Source: JAKAVN01 sp963796565 (GTDB lineage Bacteria; Desulfobacterota; Binatia; Binatales; Binataceae). Taken from it: DNA of 64,000 nt. Location of the stretch: contig CAWCMA010000010.1 of the NCBI GenBank assembly GCA_963796565.1, positions 62,001 to 126,000 of the forward strand, read 5' to 3'. The notes beneath the pieces are model-generated. The model searched no databases. It saw only the letters and a list, made by a program, of their open reading frames with translations, and was not told the origin of the DNA. This document shows, piece by piece, positions 44,144 to 53,005 of this stretch (position 1 is the stretch's first letter; each line of letters starts with the position of its first letter). The position numbers and the translations under genes were made by a program.

Positions 44144-45391
44144 TCACTTAATCCGGCGCGTTGGCGCGGCGCGCTCCGCATGGGCGAGCCCGCGCGTAAC
44201 CGCCTCTTCGCCGAAGCGCGCGGCGACCCTGTCGAGCGCGCGGTTCAGCCGGTCGCGGCGCGCGTCGTGCGCCGGCGCCTCGCCGAACAGTGCCAGTTGC
44301 GCGGCCGCGGCTTGCGCGTCGCGCACCAGGTTATGCACCTGCACGCCGGCCAAGCGCACCCGCTCACGTTCGCGCACGCGCGCCAGCAGCGCTCGCGCGA
44401 CGCGCGCCACTTCGACCCCATCGTCGGTCGGAGCCTCCAGCGACTGGCTGCGCGTCACGATCGGATAGCGGCCCTGCCCAAGCGGCCGCGCGAGCTTGAG
44501 CTTTAGCGTCACCGTGCGCGCGCGCACGCGGTCGGCGCGCAGCCGCCGCCCAAGCGCGTCGGAATGCGCGATCAGTACTCGCGCGAGCTCCAGCGATTCG
44601 AGCGCCAGGTCGTGCTCGAACGTGCTCTCCTCGCCATAGGACTTGCGCTCGTAGTCGCCGACGACCGGGCGCGGGTCGCGCCCCAGCGCGAGTTCGTGCA
44701 GATGCGGCCCCATCGCGCCGAACATCGCATGCAGGTGCGCGACGTCGGCGCGCGCGAGATCGCCAACCGTCGCGATACCCGCCTGATGCATCCGCTCAAG
44801 CGTCACCCGCCCGACGCCCCATAGCCGTTCAACCGGCAGCGGCCCGAGAAAATCCATCAGCTCGTGCGGCTCGACCATCCGCAGGCCGTCCGGCTTGGAG
44901 AGGTCGCTCAGGATTTTAGCCGCCATCTTGGTCGGCGCGATTCCGACCGACACCACCAGCCCGGTCGCCTCGCGCACGCGAAGCTTGAGCGCGCGCCCGG
45001 CCTCCATCGGCGAGGCGAACAGGCGATGCGTTCCGGTGAGATCGAGGAAGGCTTCATCGAGTGAGAGGGGCTCGACAATAGGGCTGAACTCGTCGAAGGC
45101 GGCGCGTACCGCGCGCGAGATCTTTGCGTAACGCGCCATCCGCCCCGGCACGAAGATGCCCTGCGGACAAAGCCGATGCGCTTCGTGGGCCGGCATCGCC
45201 GAGCGCACTCCAAAACGGCGCGCCTCGTAGGAGGCCGAGGTCACCACGCCGCGGCGGCTGCGTCCGCCGACGATCACCGGCAGGCCGCGTAGCGCCGGAT
45301 TGTCGAGCTGCTCGACCGAGGCATAAAAGGCGTCCATGTCGGCGTGCGCGATGACTCGCGGCCACGCGGTGGCGGCGGCGCCGGGATTCAT
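44144..45391 (-). CDS. dinB: DNA polymerase IV (Y-family translesion polymerase)
   Basis: Error-prone lesion-bypass polymerase. The catalytic carboxylates are in VIAHADMDAFYASVEQLDNP and EPLSLDEAFLDLTG. SVGIAPTKMAAKILSDLSKP and the helix-hairpin-helix region ERLWGVGRVTLERMHQAGIA are typical. The little-finger domain follows, and a beta-clamp-binding peptide AQLALFGE lies about 45 residues before the C-terminus. The ATG overlaps the hemY-type gene stop (ATGA) and has AGGA eight bases before it, so it is co-translated with heme genes. No LexA-like box was sought beyond this short junction. Confidence 0.95.
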   Translation of the reverse strand: MNPGAAATAWPRVIAHADMDAFYASVEQLDNPALRGLPVIVGGRSRRGVVTSASYEARRFGVRSAMPAHEAHRLCPQGIFVPGRMARYAKISRAVRAAFDEFSPIVEPLSLDEAFLDLTGTHRLFASPMEAGRALKLRVREATGLVVSVGIAPTKMAAKILSDLSKPDGLRMVEPHELMDFLGPLPVERLWGVGRVTLERMHQAGIATVGDLARADVAHLHAMFGAMGPHLHELALGRDPRPVVGDYERKSYGEESTFEHDLALESLELARVLIAHSDALGRRLRADRVRARTVTLKLKLARPLGQGRYPIVTRSQSLEAPTDDGVEVARVARALLARVRERERVRLAGVQVHNLVRDAQAAAAQLALFGEAPAHDARRDRLNRALDRVAARFGEEAVTRGLAHAERAAPTRRIK

Positions 45392-46932
45392 CGGGATGAT
45401 CCTGATGATCCTAAGGATGCTCTTGGGGAGGCGCCAGGGGGCGCTCCGGGCGTCGCTGCGAGCGCCGCGCCGAGTTCGGCAAACACCGCCTGGGCCGCGC
45501 GTTCGCCGCCGAGCACGCAGTCGGGGATTCCGACGCCGCGCAGCGCCGCGCCGGCAAGCTCGAGCCCCGGCAACGCGGCCGCCGCGCGCTCAATTTCGGC
45601 CACACGGCCATGATGTCCCACGGCGTACTGCGGCATCGAGTCGGGCCATCGGTTGACCCGCGCCCAAATTGGCGCCGTGTCGACGCCGAGCAATGCCTGG
45701 AACTCTTCGCGCACAACTGCAGCCATCGCGGCGTCGTCGAGCGCCATCAACTGGCTCTGCATCGCGCCGCCGACGAATCCGCGCACCAGAATCGTTCCGG
45801 TTGGCGCGCGGCCGTCGAACTTCAGGCTGGTGAAGCTGGCGGCGATGATGCTGCGATGCTCGAGCACGGGTACGACGAAGCCGAAGCTTCGCGGCGCGCG
45901 CGGAAAATCGCTCTCGCGGTACGCCATGTTGACCACCGCCGCTGACGCGTAGCCGATTGTCCCGAGCGCGCGCGCGAGTGCCGGCGCGTCACGTTCGAAA
46001 AGCGATGCTGCGCGATATGCCGGCAGCGCGCAAATCACCGCGTCGGCTTCCAGAGCCGCGCCATCAGCCATTAGGACGCGCCATCGGGGCTTGCGCTCGG
46101 TAGCGCCGCCGCCGTCGATACGCTCGAGCGCTACTACTTCGGCGTCGCGGCGGACGGTTTCGCCGAGCCTTTGCGCGAGCGCGTCGACCAGTGTGCTGAT
46201 TCCGCCGCGCAGGCTCGCGAACAGGCTCCATCGCGCGCCGCTGGTGCCGCTTGAGCGGCTGGATTTGCCGAATCTGGCGTCGTGCGCGCGCGCTGCCACC
46301 CGCAGTCCGCGAATCACGCTGCCATAGCGCGCCTCCATTTCGGCGAAACGTGGCAGCGTAGCGTGTAGGCTGAGGCGCTCGGGGTCGGCGGTGTAGATTC
46401 CGCCGGCAAGCGGCTGCGCGATCCGTTCGAGCACTTCGCGGCCGAGCCGGCGCGTCACGAAAGACGCCAGGCTTTCGTCAGTGTGCCCGCGGCGGCGCGG
46501 AATCAACGGCTCGATCATCACGCGTAGCTTGCCGAACGGAGAAAGCAGCGGGCTTCGCAGCATCGGCAGCACTCGCGTCGGTGCTAGTAACGAGAACCCG
46601 TCTGGAATTGCGACCAGCGCTCCGTTGCGCACGACATAAGTCCGGCGAAACTCCGCGCGCGTTCCGATTAGCTCGCTCTCCAGACCGAGACGGCGCGCGA
46701 GATCGAGCGCCCAGGGCTTTTCGGTGAGGAACGAATCGGCGCCCGTCTCGGCGATGAATCCCTGCTCGCGAATCGTGCAGAGCGGGCCGCCCAGGCGCTG
46801 GCCGCGTTCCAGCAGCATCAATTCGAGCGGGGCCTCATGCTTCGCCGACAGCTCTAGGAGCCGGAATGCGGCGCTGAGTCCGCTGATTCCGCCCCCTAGA
46901 ATCGCGATTCGAGGTGCGTCGCTGTCAGCCAT
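45388..46932 (-). CDS. hemG: Protoporphyrinogen oxidase (HemY/PPOX type)
   Basis: Oxygen-dependent FAD enzyme that makes protoporphyrin IX. The FAD-binding start is IAILGGGISGLSAAFRLLEL with ERGQRLGGPLCTIREQGF next; PQPLAGGIYTADPERLSL-like IAQPLAGGIYTADPERLSL and the C-terminal ELAGAALRGVGIPDCVLGGE are PPOX blocks. It has 514 residues, with a Gly/Ser/Pro-rich tail of about 25 residues whose DNA shows short AGGATCATC repeats. It sits between hemH and dinB. The symbol hemG is used in the HemY sense; it is not the E. coli flavodoxin-like HemG. Oxygen dependence implies aerobic growth. Confidence 0.93.
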   Translation of the reverse strand: MADSDAPRIAILGGGISGLSAAFRLLELSAKHEAPLELMLLERGQRLGGPLCTIREQGFIAETGADSFLTEKPWALDLARRLGLESELIGTRAEFRRTYVVRNGALVAIPDGFSLLAPTRVLPMLRSPLLSPFGKLRVMIEPLIPRRRGHTDESLASFVTRRLGREVLERIAQPLAGGIYTADPERLSLHATLPRFAEMEARYGSVIRGLRVAARAHDARFGKSSRSSGTSGARWSLFASLRGGISTLVDALAQRLGETVRRDAEVVALERIDGGGATERKPRWRVLMADGAALEADAVICALPAYRAASLFERDAPALARALGTIGYASAAVVNMAYRESDFPRAPRSFGFVVPVLEHRSIIAASFTSLKFDGRAPTGTILVRGFVGGAMQSQLMALDDAAMAAVVREEFQALLGVDTAPIWARVNRWPDSMPQYAVGHHGRVAEIERAAAALPGLELAGAALRGVGIPDCVLGGERAAQAVFAELGAALAATPGAPPGASPRASLGSSGSSR

Positions 46933-46957
46933 CCCCGTACTCCCGCTCCTCGCCGGG

Positions 46958-47884
46958 TCAGGCGAGCAAACGCTCGCGAATCAGTGCCGCGATCATTTCG
47001 ATGAAGCGCGGATGCTCGCCGACGGTCGCCGCACGCATCATCGTCACGTCCATCTCGCGCGCCACGCGCGCCGCCTCGACGTCGAGGTCGTACAGCACTT
47101 CGACGTGATCGCAAATGAAACCTATCGGCGCCACCACCGTGGGCTGTCCCTTGAGGCCGCGCAGCACGTCGCATACGTCGGGCTCCAGCCACGGATCGCG
47201 CGGGCTGCCGCTGCGGCTCTGAAAGGCGAGGGTCCATTCCCGCCGTCCCAGGCGCTCCGCGATGAGCCGCGCGGATTCGCGCAATTGTTCGACGTACGGG
47301 CTCGCCGCCGCCATCGCGGCCGGGATGCTATGCGCGGTGAAGATGAGTTGTGCGCGCGCGCGCGCCGCGGGTTCGAGGCGCTCGAGCGCATCGGCGACGC
47401 GATCGGCCGCGGCTTCGATGAAGAGCGGATGCGCGTGCCATTCGCCGAGGTAGTCAACCGCGGGCGCGGCGGAGCCGATCCGCGCGCGCGCCTCGTCGAC
47501 GTCGCGCAGATAGCGGTCCCAGCTCGCTGCGCATCGATGGGCCGCGAGCACGAAGCCCAGCGCGCGGCGCACTCCATTTCGTCCAAGCTCGCGGAGCGCG
47601 TCTTCGAGCCATGGCGGCGTATTGCGCATCCCGAGCACCACCGGAATCTTCACGTCTTCGCGCGCGAGCCGCTCCCGCAGCGCCGCGGCCTGGCGCTCCG
47701 TAATCTCGTTGAATGGCGAGCGCCCGCCGATTGCTTCGTAGTGATGAACCACTTCCTCGTAGCGCTCGCGCGGAATCGATCGCCCGGCGGTCACGCGGTC
47801 CAGGAATGGGCGAATCTCGCCGGGGCTTTGGGGCCCGCCAAAGCCGATCAGGATGACCGCGCCGTATTGCGCGTTCGTGCTCAT
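46958..47884 (-). CDS. hemH: Ferrochelatase
   Basis: Inserts Fe(II) (or coproporphyrin metal in some lineages) into the porphyrin ring. QYGAVILIGFGGPQSPGEIR, VVHHYEAIGGRSPFNEITER and the catalytic histidine in LIFTAHSIPAAM are present, as is the C-terminal VVAPIGFICDHVEVLYDLDV. At 308 residues it is at the short end of the family. AGGA directly precedes the ATG. It lies between hemE and the oxidase, with gaps of 30 and 25 bases. The presence of a PPOX-type oxidase fits either the classical or the coproporphyrin branch; I favour the classical one. Confidence 0.94.
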   Translation of the reverse strand: MSTNAQYGAVILIGFGGPQSPGEIRPFLDRVTAGRSIPRERYEEVVHHYEAIGGRSPFNEITERQAAALRERLAREDVKIPVVLGMRNTPPWLEDALRELGRNGVRRALGFVLAAHRCAASWDRYLRDVDEARARIGSAAPAVDYLGEWHAHPLFIEAAADRVADALERLEPAARARAQLIFTAHSIPAAMAAASPYVEQLRESARLIAERLGRREWTLAFQSRSGSPRDPWLEPDVCDVLRGLKGQPTVVAPIGFICDHVEVLYDLDVEAARVAREMDVTMMRAATVGEHPRFIEMIAALIRERLLA

Positions 47885-47914
47885 TCCTGTTCGATCCCCA
47901 CGTTCATTTTCGTT

Positions 47915-48997
47915 TCATTTTCGGCTCATCTCGTGCACCGCGTCGACCAGCGCGCGCACGTGGTCGACCGGCGTCTCGGGCAGGATGCCGTGGCCGAGGT
48001 TGAAGATATGGCCGGGACGGCCGGCGGCCTGATCGAGAATCGCGCGGACGCGTCGGCGAATCTCGGGGATGCCGGCAAAGAGCGCAACCGGATCGAGGTT
48101 GCCCTGCACGCCGACGCCGTAACCGAGGCGCGCCCACGCCTGGTCGAGGTCGACTCGCCAGTCCAGACCGATAACGTCGCCGCCCGCCTCGCGCATCAAC
48201 TCCAGCAGATTGCCGGTCACGGTGCCGAAATGAATCACCGGCACCCGCGGGCTCAGCGCCGAGATCACGGCGGCACTATGCGGCAGAACGAAGCGGCGAT
48301 AGTCGTCGGGCCCAAGGATGCCGACCCAACTATCGAAGAGCTGCACGATGTCGGCGCCGGCCGCGATCTGCATATTGAGATAGTCCGCAGTCGCGCGCGC
48401 CAGCGTCTCCATCAGGCGATGCCACGTCGCGGGCTCGGTGTACATCATGGTCTTGGTCGCCTGGTACTGGCGCGAGCCGCCGCCCTCGATGAGGTAGGAG
48501 GCGAGCGTAAAGGGCGCGCCGGCGAATCCGATGAGCGGAATGCGATCGGCAAGCGCGCGGCGTGCCATTTTGATAGCGTCACCGACGAAACCGAGCGCGC
48601 CGGCGGCGTCGATCGGCGGAATTCGTTCGAGGTCGGCGGCCGAGCGCACCGGCCGCTCGATAGTCGGCCCCCCCTCCTTCTCGTAATGCAGTCCGACTTC
48701 CATCGGGATAAGCGGCAGTAGGATGTCAGCGAAGATGATCGCGGCGTCGACGCCGAGGCGTTCGACCGCGGTGACGGTGACGTCGGCGGCAATTTCGGGC
48801 CGCCGGCACATCTCGAGAAAATCGTGCTGCGCGCGCACCCGGCGATACTCGGGCATGTATCGCCCCGCCTGGCGCATCAGCCACACCGGCGTGTAGGGCG
48901 CAGGCTCGCGCCGGCACGCGAGCATCATCGGATGGTCGCGGAGCGCGGCGGTCGCGCGGGCGTCGGATTCAACTTCAGCGGTCATTTTGAGGGGCAT
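47915..48997 (-). CDS. hemE: Uroporphyrinogen decarboxylase
   Basis: Removes four acetate carboxyls of uroporphyrinogen III. The signature PVWLMRQAGRYMPEYRRVRA carries the substrate-binding arginines, and DILLPLIPMEVGLHYEKEGG, GFAGAPFTLASYLIEGGGSR and QLFDSWVGILGPDDYRRFVL follow. VIHFGTVTGNLLELMREAGG then DVIGLDWRVDLDQAW and the C-terminal NLGHGILPETPVDHVRALVD complete it. At 360 residues it is full length. It is first in the hemE-hemH-hemG-dinB transcript. An ATG four codons in is an alternative start. Confidence 0.97.
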   Translation of the reverse strand: MPLKMTAEVESDARATAALRDHPMMLACRREPAPYTPVWLMRQAGRYMPEYRRVRAQHDFLEMCRRPEIAADVTVTAVERLGVDAAIIFADILLPLIPMEVGLHYEKEGGPTIERPVRSAADLERIPPIDAAGALGFVGDAIKMARRALADRIPLIGFAGAPFTLASYLIEGGGSRQYQATKTMMYTEPATWHRLMETLARATADYLNMQIAAGADIVQLFDSWVGILGPDDYRRFVLPHSAAVISALSPRVPVIHFGTVTGNLLELMREAGGDVIGLDWRVDLDQAWARLGYGVGVQGNLDPVALFAGIPEIRRRVRAILDQAAGRPGHIFNLGHGILPETPVDHVRALVDAVHEMSRK

Positions 48998-49368
48998 TTT
49001 TTAAGAATAATGTGCGCGCGCTAAACCCGCCACGCGTTTATCTTGGCGCGTCGCGCGCGTCCAAGTCCACGGGCGGCTATAGGCTTTCCTCGCCCACGGA
49101 CCGTTGCTAAGGGTTCGTCGGCGACCGCGAGTCGGCCGCCGCGAAAGCGTCTTCCTTCGGGGACAAATCATGAAGCGGCGAATCTATCTTGCGCGTGGGG
49201 CAGGGACGATGGCCTTTGCGGTCGTGCCGGTGCCGGGTGCGGCGTCGCGCGGCGATTCTACGCCGGCGGGCGGCAGTAGAGCCGGCCGCGGCTGGGGCGC
49301 GAGGCGCCGCTGCGTTTTACGCCTTGGGCGGGCTGTGTTAGCTCTGGCAGTAGAGGAGCGCTGCTTCG
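48998..49368. other. divergent intergenic region between hemE and the enoyl-CoA hydratase gene
   Basis: About 370 bases that must hold promoters for both directions. A plus-strand frame from the ATG at 49170 (76 codons, arginine-rich, ending over the hydratase start) looks non-coding. GAGGAG at 49353-49358 serves the hydratase. I found no clear promoter pair and no RNA gene. Confidence 0.35.
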
Positions 49369-50139
49369 ATGAGTCAGCCATTGGTCACGGTCAGCAATGA
49401 AAACGGGGTCGCGACGGTCACGCTCAACCGTCCCGAGAAGCTCAATGCGCTCAACCGCGAGATGCGCGGGCAATTTTGCCGCGCGATGCAGGAATTGGGC
49501 GACGATCCCGCGACTAGTGTGGTCATCATTACCGGCGCCGGACGCGCGTTTTCGGCCGGTCTCGACCTCAATGAGCTGGGCGCCGAGGGCATCCGCGAAA
49601 CCGGCGGCGTAACTTTCATCTCGGTGGTCGAGCGGATGGAAGTCCCGGTCATCGCGGCGGTCAATGGCTACGCGGTCACCGGCGGGTTCGAGCTGGCGCT
49701 CGCCTGCGACATCGTTATCGCGGCCGAGACCGCGCAATTCGCCGACACCTACGCACGCGTGGGTGTGATGCCGGGTGGCGGGATGTCGGCCCGGCTGCCA
49801 CGCGCGGTGGGCGTGCGCAAGGCCAAGGAGCTTTCGCTGACCGGCAATTATTTGAACGCGCGGGACGCGGAGCGGCTCGGGCTGGTCAACCGCGTAGTGG
49901 CGGCGGACCAACTGATGGCGGCGGCGGGCGAGCTGGCGCGCCAGATACTCGGCGCCGACCAGCGCGTGGTGCGCCAGATGAAACGGCTGATCAACCTGGC
50001 GACCGAGGCGCCGCTCGGCGACGGGCTGCGTATCGAGCAGGACTTTTTCCGCGCCTTCAACCAAAGCCGCAACTTCAAGGGTGTGGCGGAGCGGCGCGCG
50101 GCGGTGGTCGAGCGCGGACGCTCGCAGGCGCGCAGCTAG
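49369..50139 (+). CDS. Enoyl-CoA hydratase/isomerase family protein
   Basis: Crotonase-fold protein of 256 residues. VATVTLNRPEKLNALNREMR is the typical entry. The oxyanion-hole loops are in TGAGRAFSAGLDLNEL and NGYAVTGGFELALACDIVIA. The second catalytic Glu position of hydratases is in FADTYARVGVMPGGGMSARL, where the consensus FGxPE is replaced by G-V-M-P-G-G. That suggests a reaction other than classical hydration. The C-terminal LINLATEAPLGDGLRIEQDF is usual. GAGGAG lies eleven bases before the ATG. It leads a plus-strand group with the next two genes. Confidence 0.88.
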   Translation: MSQPLVTVSNENGVATVTLNRPEKLNALNREMRGQFCRAMQELGDDPATSVVIITGAGRAFSAGLDLNELGAEGIRETGGVTFISVVERMEVPVIAAVNGYAVTGGFELALACDIVIAAETAQFADTYARVGVMPGGGMSARLPRAVGVRKAKELSLTGNYLNARDAERLGLVNRVVAADQLMAAAGELARQILGADQRVVRQMKRLINLATEAPLGDGLRIEQDFFRAFNQSRNFKGVAERRAAVVERGRSQARS

Positions 50140-50169
50140 CGGCGCAGAGGAATGGGTAGAGGACCTACG

Positions 50170-51027
50170 ATGCATTGGCGGCTTGCAGTTCTGGCGATTA
50201 TTTTCCCGCTCGCGATGGCGCTCGCGGCTTCGGGAGCACGCGCGGCGGGTGAGACTGATGCGGCGGCGGAAGCCGGAGTGGCCTCTGTGGGTGAGATTCC
50301 CGCGGCGCAGATTCCCAAGGCGATCACCGATGCGGTGAACTCGCCCGACCGCCCGGCCGCCGACAAGGAGCTGGACGCGGGGCGCCGCCCGGATCAAATA
50401 CTGGCGTTCTTTGGAATCGCACCGGGGATGAAGGTCGCGGACCTGTGGGCGGGCGGCGGCTATACGACCGAGTTGCTGGCGCGAACGGTGGGGCCGAGCG
50501 GCAAGGTCTACTCGCAAAACGGCCCGTTTCCGCCGGCCTTCAAGAAGGGCGAGGAGGCATGGAAGGCGCGGCTCAAGGAGCCTGGGATGAGTAACGTGGT
50601 CGAGCTGCTCAAGCCGTTCGACGATCCCGACGCTATTCTGCCGGTCCCGCCCGAATCGCTCGACGCGGTAATCATCAACATGAATTACCACGACATGGTC
50701 GGACGCGGGTACGACCGCACCAGGATCAACGCGGTCGTGTTCAAAGCACTCAAGCCGGGCGGGGTTTACGGCGTTATCGACAACAGCGCCGCCCCCGGGT
50801 CAGGCGCGCGCGACGCCAACAGCCTGCATCGTATCGACGAGGCCTTCGAGATAAACGAGATAAAGCAGGGCGGCTTCAGGCTCGAGGCGGTTTCCAGCGT
50901 GCTGCGCAATCCCAAAGACGATCGCACCTGGTTCATCATGAAGCATCGCGGCGAGCAGGACCGCTTCGTGCTGAAGTTCATCAAGCCGCGGGGTGCCGGC
51001 GGCATAGGCGCCGGACTGCCGCACTGA
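50170..51027 (+). CDS. Exported methyltransferase-like protein
   Basis: A protein of 285 residues with a clear signal peptide (MHWRLAVLAIIFPLAMALAA, cleavage near ARAA) followed by a class I SAM-methyltransferase-like domain. Motif I is GMKVADLWAGGGYTTELLAR, and DAVIINMNYHDMVGRGYDRT and LKPGGVYGVIDNSAAPGSGA are visible. RTWFIMKHRG is near the end. It resembles the uncharacterised COG4798 group. SAM is not known in the periplasm, so the substrate and cofactor are puzzling. The second ATG (50170) has GAGGA eight bases upstream and is preferred over the one at 50152. Confidence 0.82.
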   Translation: MHWRLAVLAIIFPLAMALAASGARAAGETDAAAEAGVASVGEIPAAQIPKAITDAVNSPDRPAADKELDAGRRPDQILAFFGIAPGMKVADLWAGGGYTTELLARTVGPSGKVYSQNGPFPPAFKKGEEAWKARLKEPGMSNVVELLKPFDDPDAILPVPPESLDAVIINMNYHDMVGRGYDRTRINAVVFKALKPGGVYGVIDNSAAPGSGARDANSLHRIDEAFEINEIKQGGFRLEAVSSVLRNPKDDRTWFIMKHRGEQDRFVLKFIKPRGAGGIGAGLPH

Positions 51028-51099
51028 CCGCCCGGGGGAGATTCTTCCCGCGCGATGCGATATATGGATAATGGATATATATAAAGACGAGGTCACATT

Positions 51100-52197
51100 A
51101 TGAGAACTGGCTACATGCTGCTGTTCCAGAACGCCCACCAGGGGATGTCGGACTCCGAGATGGTGCGGCACGAAATGCGGATCGCGGATCTCGCGGAGCC
51201 GCTGGGCTTCGACACCATCTGGAGCGCCGAGCATCACTTCGACGCTTACTCGATGCTGCCGGACAACTTTCAGGTGCTCACCTACCTGGCCGGTCGCACC
51301 AGTAAAATCCATCTTGGCACCGCCGCGGTGATCCTGCCGTGGAACAATCCGCTGCGGGTGGCCGAGAAGGTGGCGATGCTCGACGCGCTATCCGACGGGC
51401 GGTTCATCCTGGGCTTGGGCCGCGGCCTCGCACGGATGGAGTACCGGACCTTCGGCATCGACATGAATGAGTCGCGCGACCGCTTCAACGAAGCGGCCAA
51501 GATGATCATGGAGGCGTTGCGCACGGGCTACATGGAAGGCAACGGGCCCTACTACAAGCAGGCCCGCGCCGAGATCAGGCCGCGCCCCGAACGCTCCTTC
51601 AAGGACCGCTTGTATGGGGTCGCGATGTCGCCAGATACCGCGCCGGTGGTGGGCGAGCTTGGGGGCAGGATGATGTTTTTCATCCAGTTCTCGCTCGATC
51701 AGCATCTGCCCGGGGTGGAACTGTACCGCGAGGCTTACCGCAAGCATCAGCACCGGGCCGCGCCGCCGCCGCTCGCCATCGACTTCACCTTCTGCGATAA
51801 GGACGGCGGACGCGCGGAGGAGATGACGCTGCGCTACGCCGCCGGCTATTATCTGTCGGTGATCAAGCACTACGAGTTCAACAACGACTATCACGCCAAG
51901 CTCAAGGGCTACGAGAACTACGCCAACGCGGCCCAGGTCCTGCGCGAGACGGGTCTGGACAAGGCGGCCGAGACCTATGCCAGTCAGCAGGCGTACGGCA
52001 CTCCGCAGCAGATCCTGGACAAGCTCGAGCAGCGTCGGAGCAAGCTCGGCGATTTCGAATGGAACGTCTGCACCAGTTTTTCCGGGATGCCGTTCAAGGA
52101 CGTCGAGTCGAGCACGCGGCTGCTGGGCAAAGAGGTTCTGCCCGAAGTGAAGAAGTGGGGCGAGGATAGCTTCGAACCGCTGCGCGCGTCGGCGTAG
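51100..52197 (+). CDS. LLM class flavin-dependent oxidoreductase (luciferase-like)
   Basis: Bacterial-luciferase-type TIM-barrel monooxygenase of 365 residues, probably using FMN or F420. EHHFDAYSMLPDNFQVLTYL, GTAAVILPWNNPLRVAEKVA, LDALSDGRFILGLGRGLARM and RFNEAAKMIMEALRTGYMEG are conserved in the family. The substrate is unknown. GAGGT stands eight bases before the ATG. The 72 bases upstream are strikingly A/T-rich (GATATATGGATAATGG) and may hold a promoter of its own. A strong intrinsic terminator follows at 52232-52270. Confidence 0.88.
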   Translation: MRTGYMLLFQNAHQGMSDSEMVRHEMRIADLAEPLGFDTIWSAEHHFDAYSMLPDNFQVLTYLAGRTSKIHLGTAAVILPWNNPLRVAEKVAMLDALSDGRFILGLGRGLARMEYRTFGIDMNESRDRFNEAAKMIMEALRTGYMEGNGPYYKQARAEIRPRPERSFKDRLYGVAMSPDTAPVVGELGGRMMFFIQFSLDQHLPGVELYREAYRKHQHRAAPPPLAIDFTFCDKDGGRAEEMTLRYAAGYYLSVIKHYEFNNDYHAKLKGYENYANAAQVLRETGLDKAAETYASQQAYGTPQQILDKLEQRRSKLGDFEWNVCTSFSGMPFKDVESSTRLLGKEVLPEVKKWGEDSFEPLRASA

Positions 52198-52231
52198 CTT
52201 AAGCTCGCGCGATATCAAGTAACGTACGCGG

Positions 52232-52270
52232 AAGCCCGGACAGCTCAAGCTGCCCGGGCTTTTCGCTTTT
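52232..52270 (+). terminator. strong intrinsic terminator after the LLM oxidoreductase
   Basis: AAGCCCGG-A-CAGCT (52232-52245) pairs with AGCTG-C-CCGGGCTT (52248-52261), about 13 base pairs with one A/C mismatch and a tiny loop, followed by TTCGCTTTT. It lies 35 bases after the stop codon and is one of only two strong intrinsic terminators in this window, the other being the leuA attenuator. Confidence 0.85.
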
Positions 52271-52382
52271 CCAACTTTCCTCGGGTTGCTAGATTTCGCC
52301 GCCGACGCGGCATCGGCATACCGTGGCGATCGAAGGCCGAATCCAGATCACGTGAAGCAGCAAGAACCCTACAGGTAAGATC

Positions 52383-52970
52383 ATGAAAGACAGGCTATCG
52401 ACCGCCGAGTTGATCTTGGGAATCCGCAACGACGTAATCGAAGCTCGGCACTATTTAGAGGTCTACAGGACCTACATGCTCCGAGAAAACCGCCAGAAAT
52501 ACGGAGAGATTCTGCTAGTTTACCGCAACTTCTTCGCTTGCGACTTGCGTGCGCACTTCGTTGCCATGATGGTGACGCTCGGGCGTGTGTTCGACACAAA
52601 CACGAAGTACATCGGCATTCCAGCGTTACTTCAAAGGGCTCCGGAGCTCGAAGAGGTGGCGAGCGAAAAATTCGCGCGTGTGCGACAACTGTGGAACGGA
52701 AAGAAGATAATGCTCTTGCGACATCAAGTCGTTGCTCATCGCTCGTCCAACGCGACAGTTCAGGCGATCTTCAAGACGGTAAGTACCTCGTTGAATGAGC
52801 TAGGTGAGCTAGTCGGATTGCTGGACGATTTGATAGATGCATGGTCTCGCGAGGCTAAATGCCATAGTCACAATCTATCGAGCGTGAAACCAGATTTAGA
52901 CTATCTTCTGAATACCTTGTTGCGAACCCGTGAGGAGCGAAGAGGCGCGGCGCGGACTCGGACAGGCTGA
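52383..52970 (+). CDS. AbiU2-like HEPN-domain protein
   Basis: An all-helical 195-residue protein. The central helices (LLVYRNFFACDLRAHFVAMM and TLGRVFDTNTKYIGIPALLQ) precede MLLRHQVVAHRSSNATVQ, whose R-x5-H fits the HEPN RNase motif and the I/V-A-H-R pattern of AbiU2-type proteins. AbiU2 is named after a lactococcal abortive-infection locus, but many members have no tested function. The base composition is lower in GC than that of its neighbours. It lies just after a terminator and next to another HEPN-type gene, on an apparent accessory islet. AGGT precedes the ATG. Confidence 0.65.
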   Translation: MKDRLSTAELILGIRNDVIEARHYLEVYRTYMLRENRQKYGEILLVYRNFFACDLRAHFVAMMVTLGRVFDTNTKYIGIPALLQRAPELEEVASEKFARVRQLWNGKKIMLLRHQVVAHRSSNATVQAIFKTVSTSLNELGELVGLLDDLIDAWSREAKCHSHNLSSVKPDLDYLLNTLLRTREERRGAARTRTG

Positions 52971-53005
52971 TGGTAGGTGATCACGGCTCCAGGAGCCGGA
53001 GATCA

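Noticed and set aside
49170..49400. Small plus-strand frame of 76 codons before the enoyl-CoA hydratase
   Set aside because: Arginine/glycine-rich, no ribosome-binding site and overlaps the start of a clear gene.
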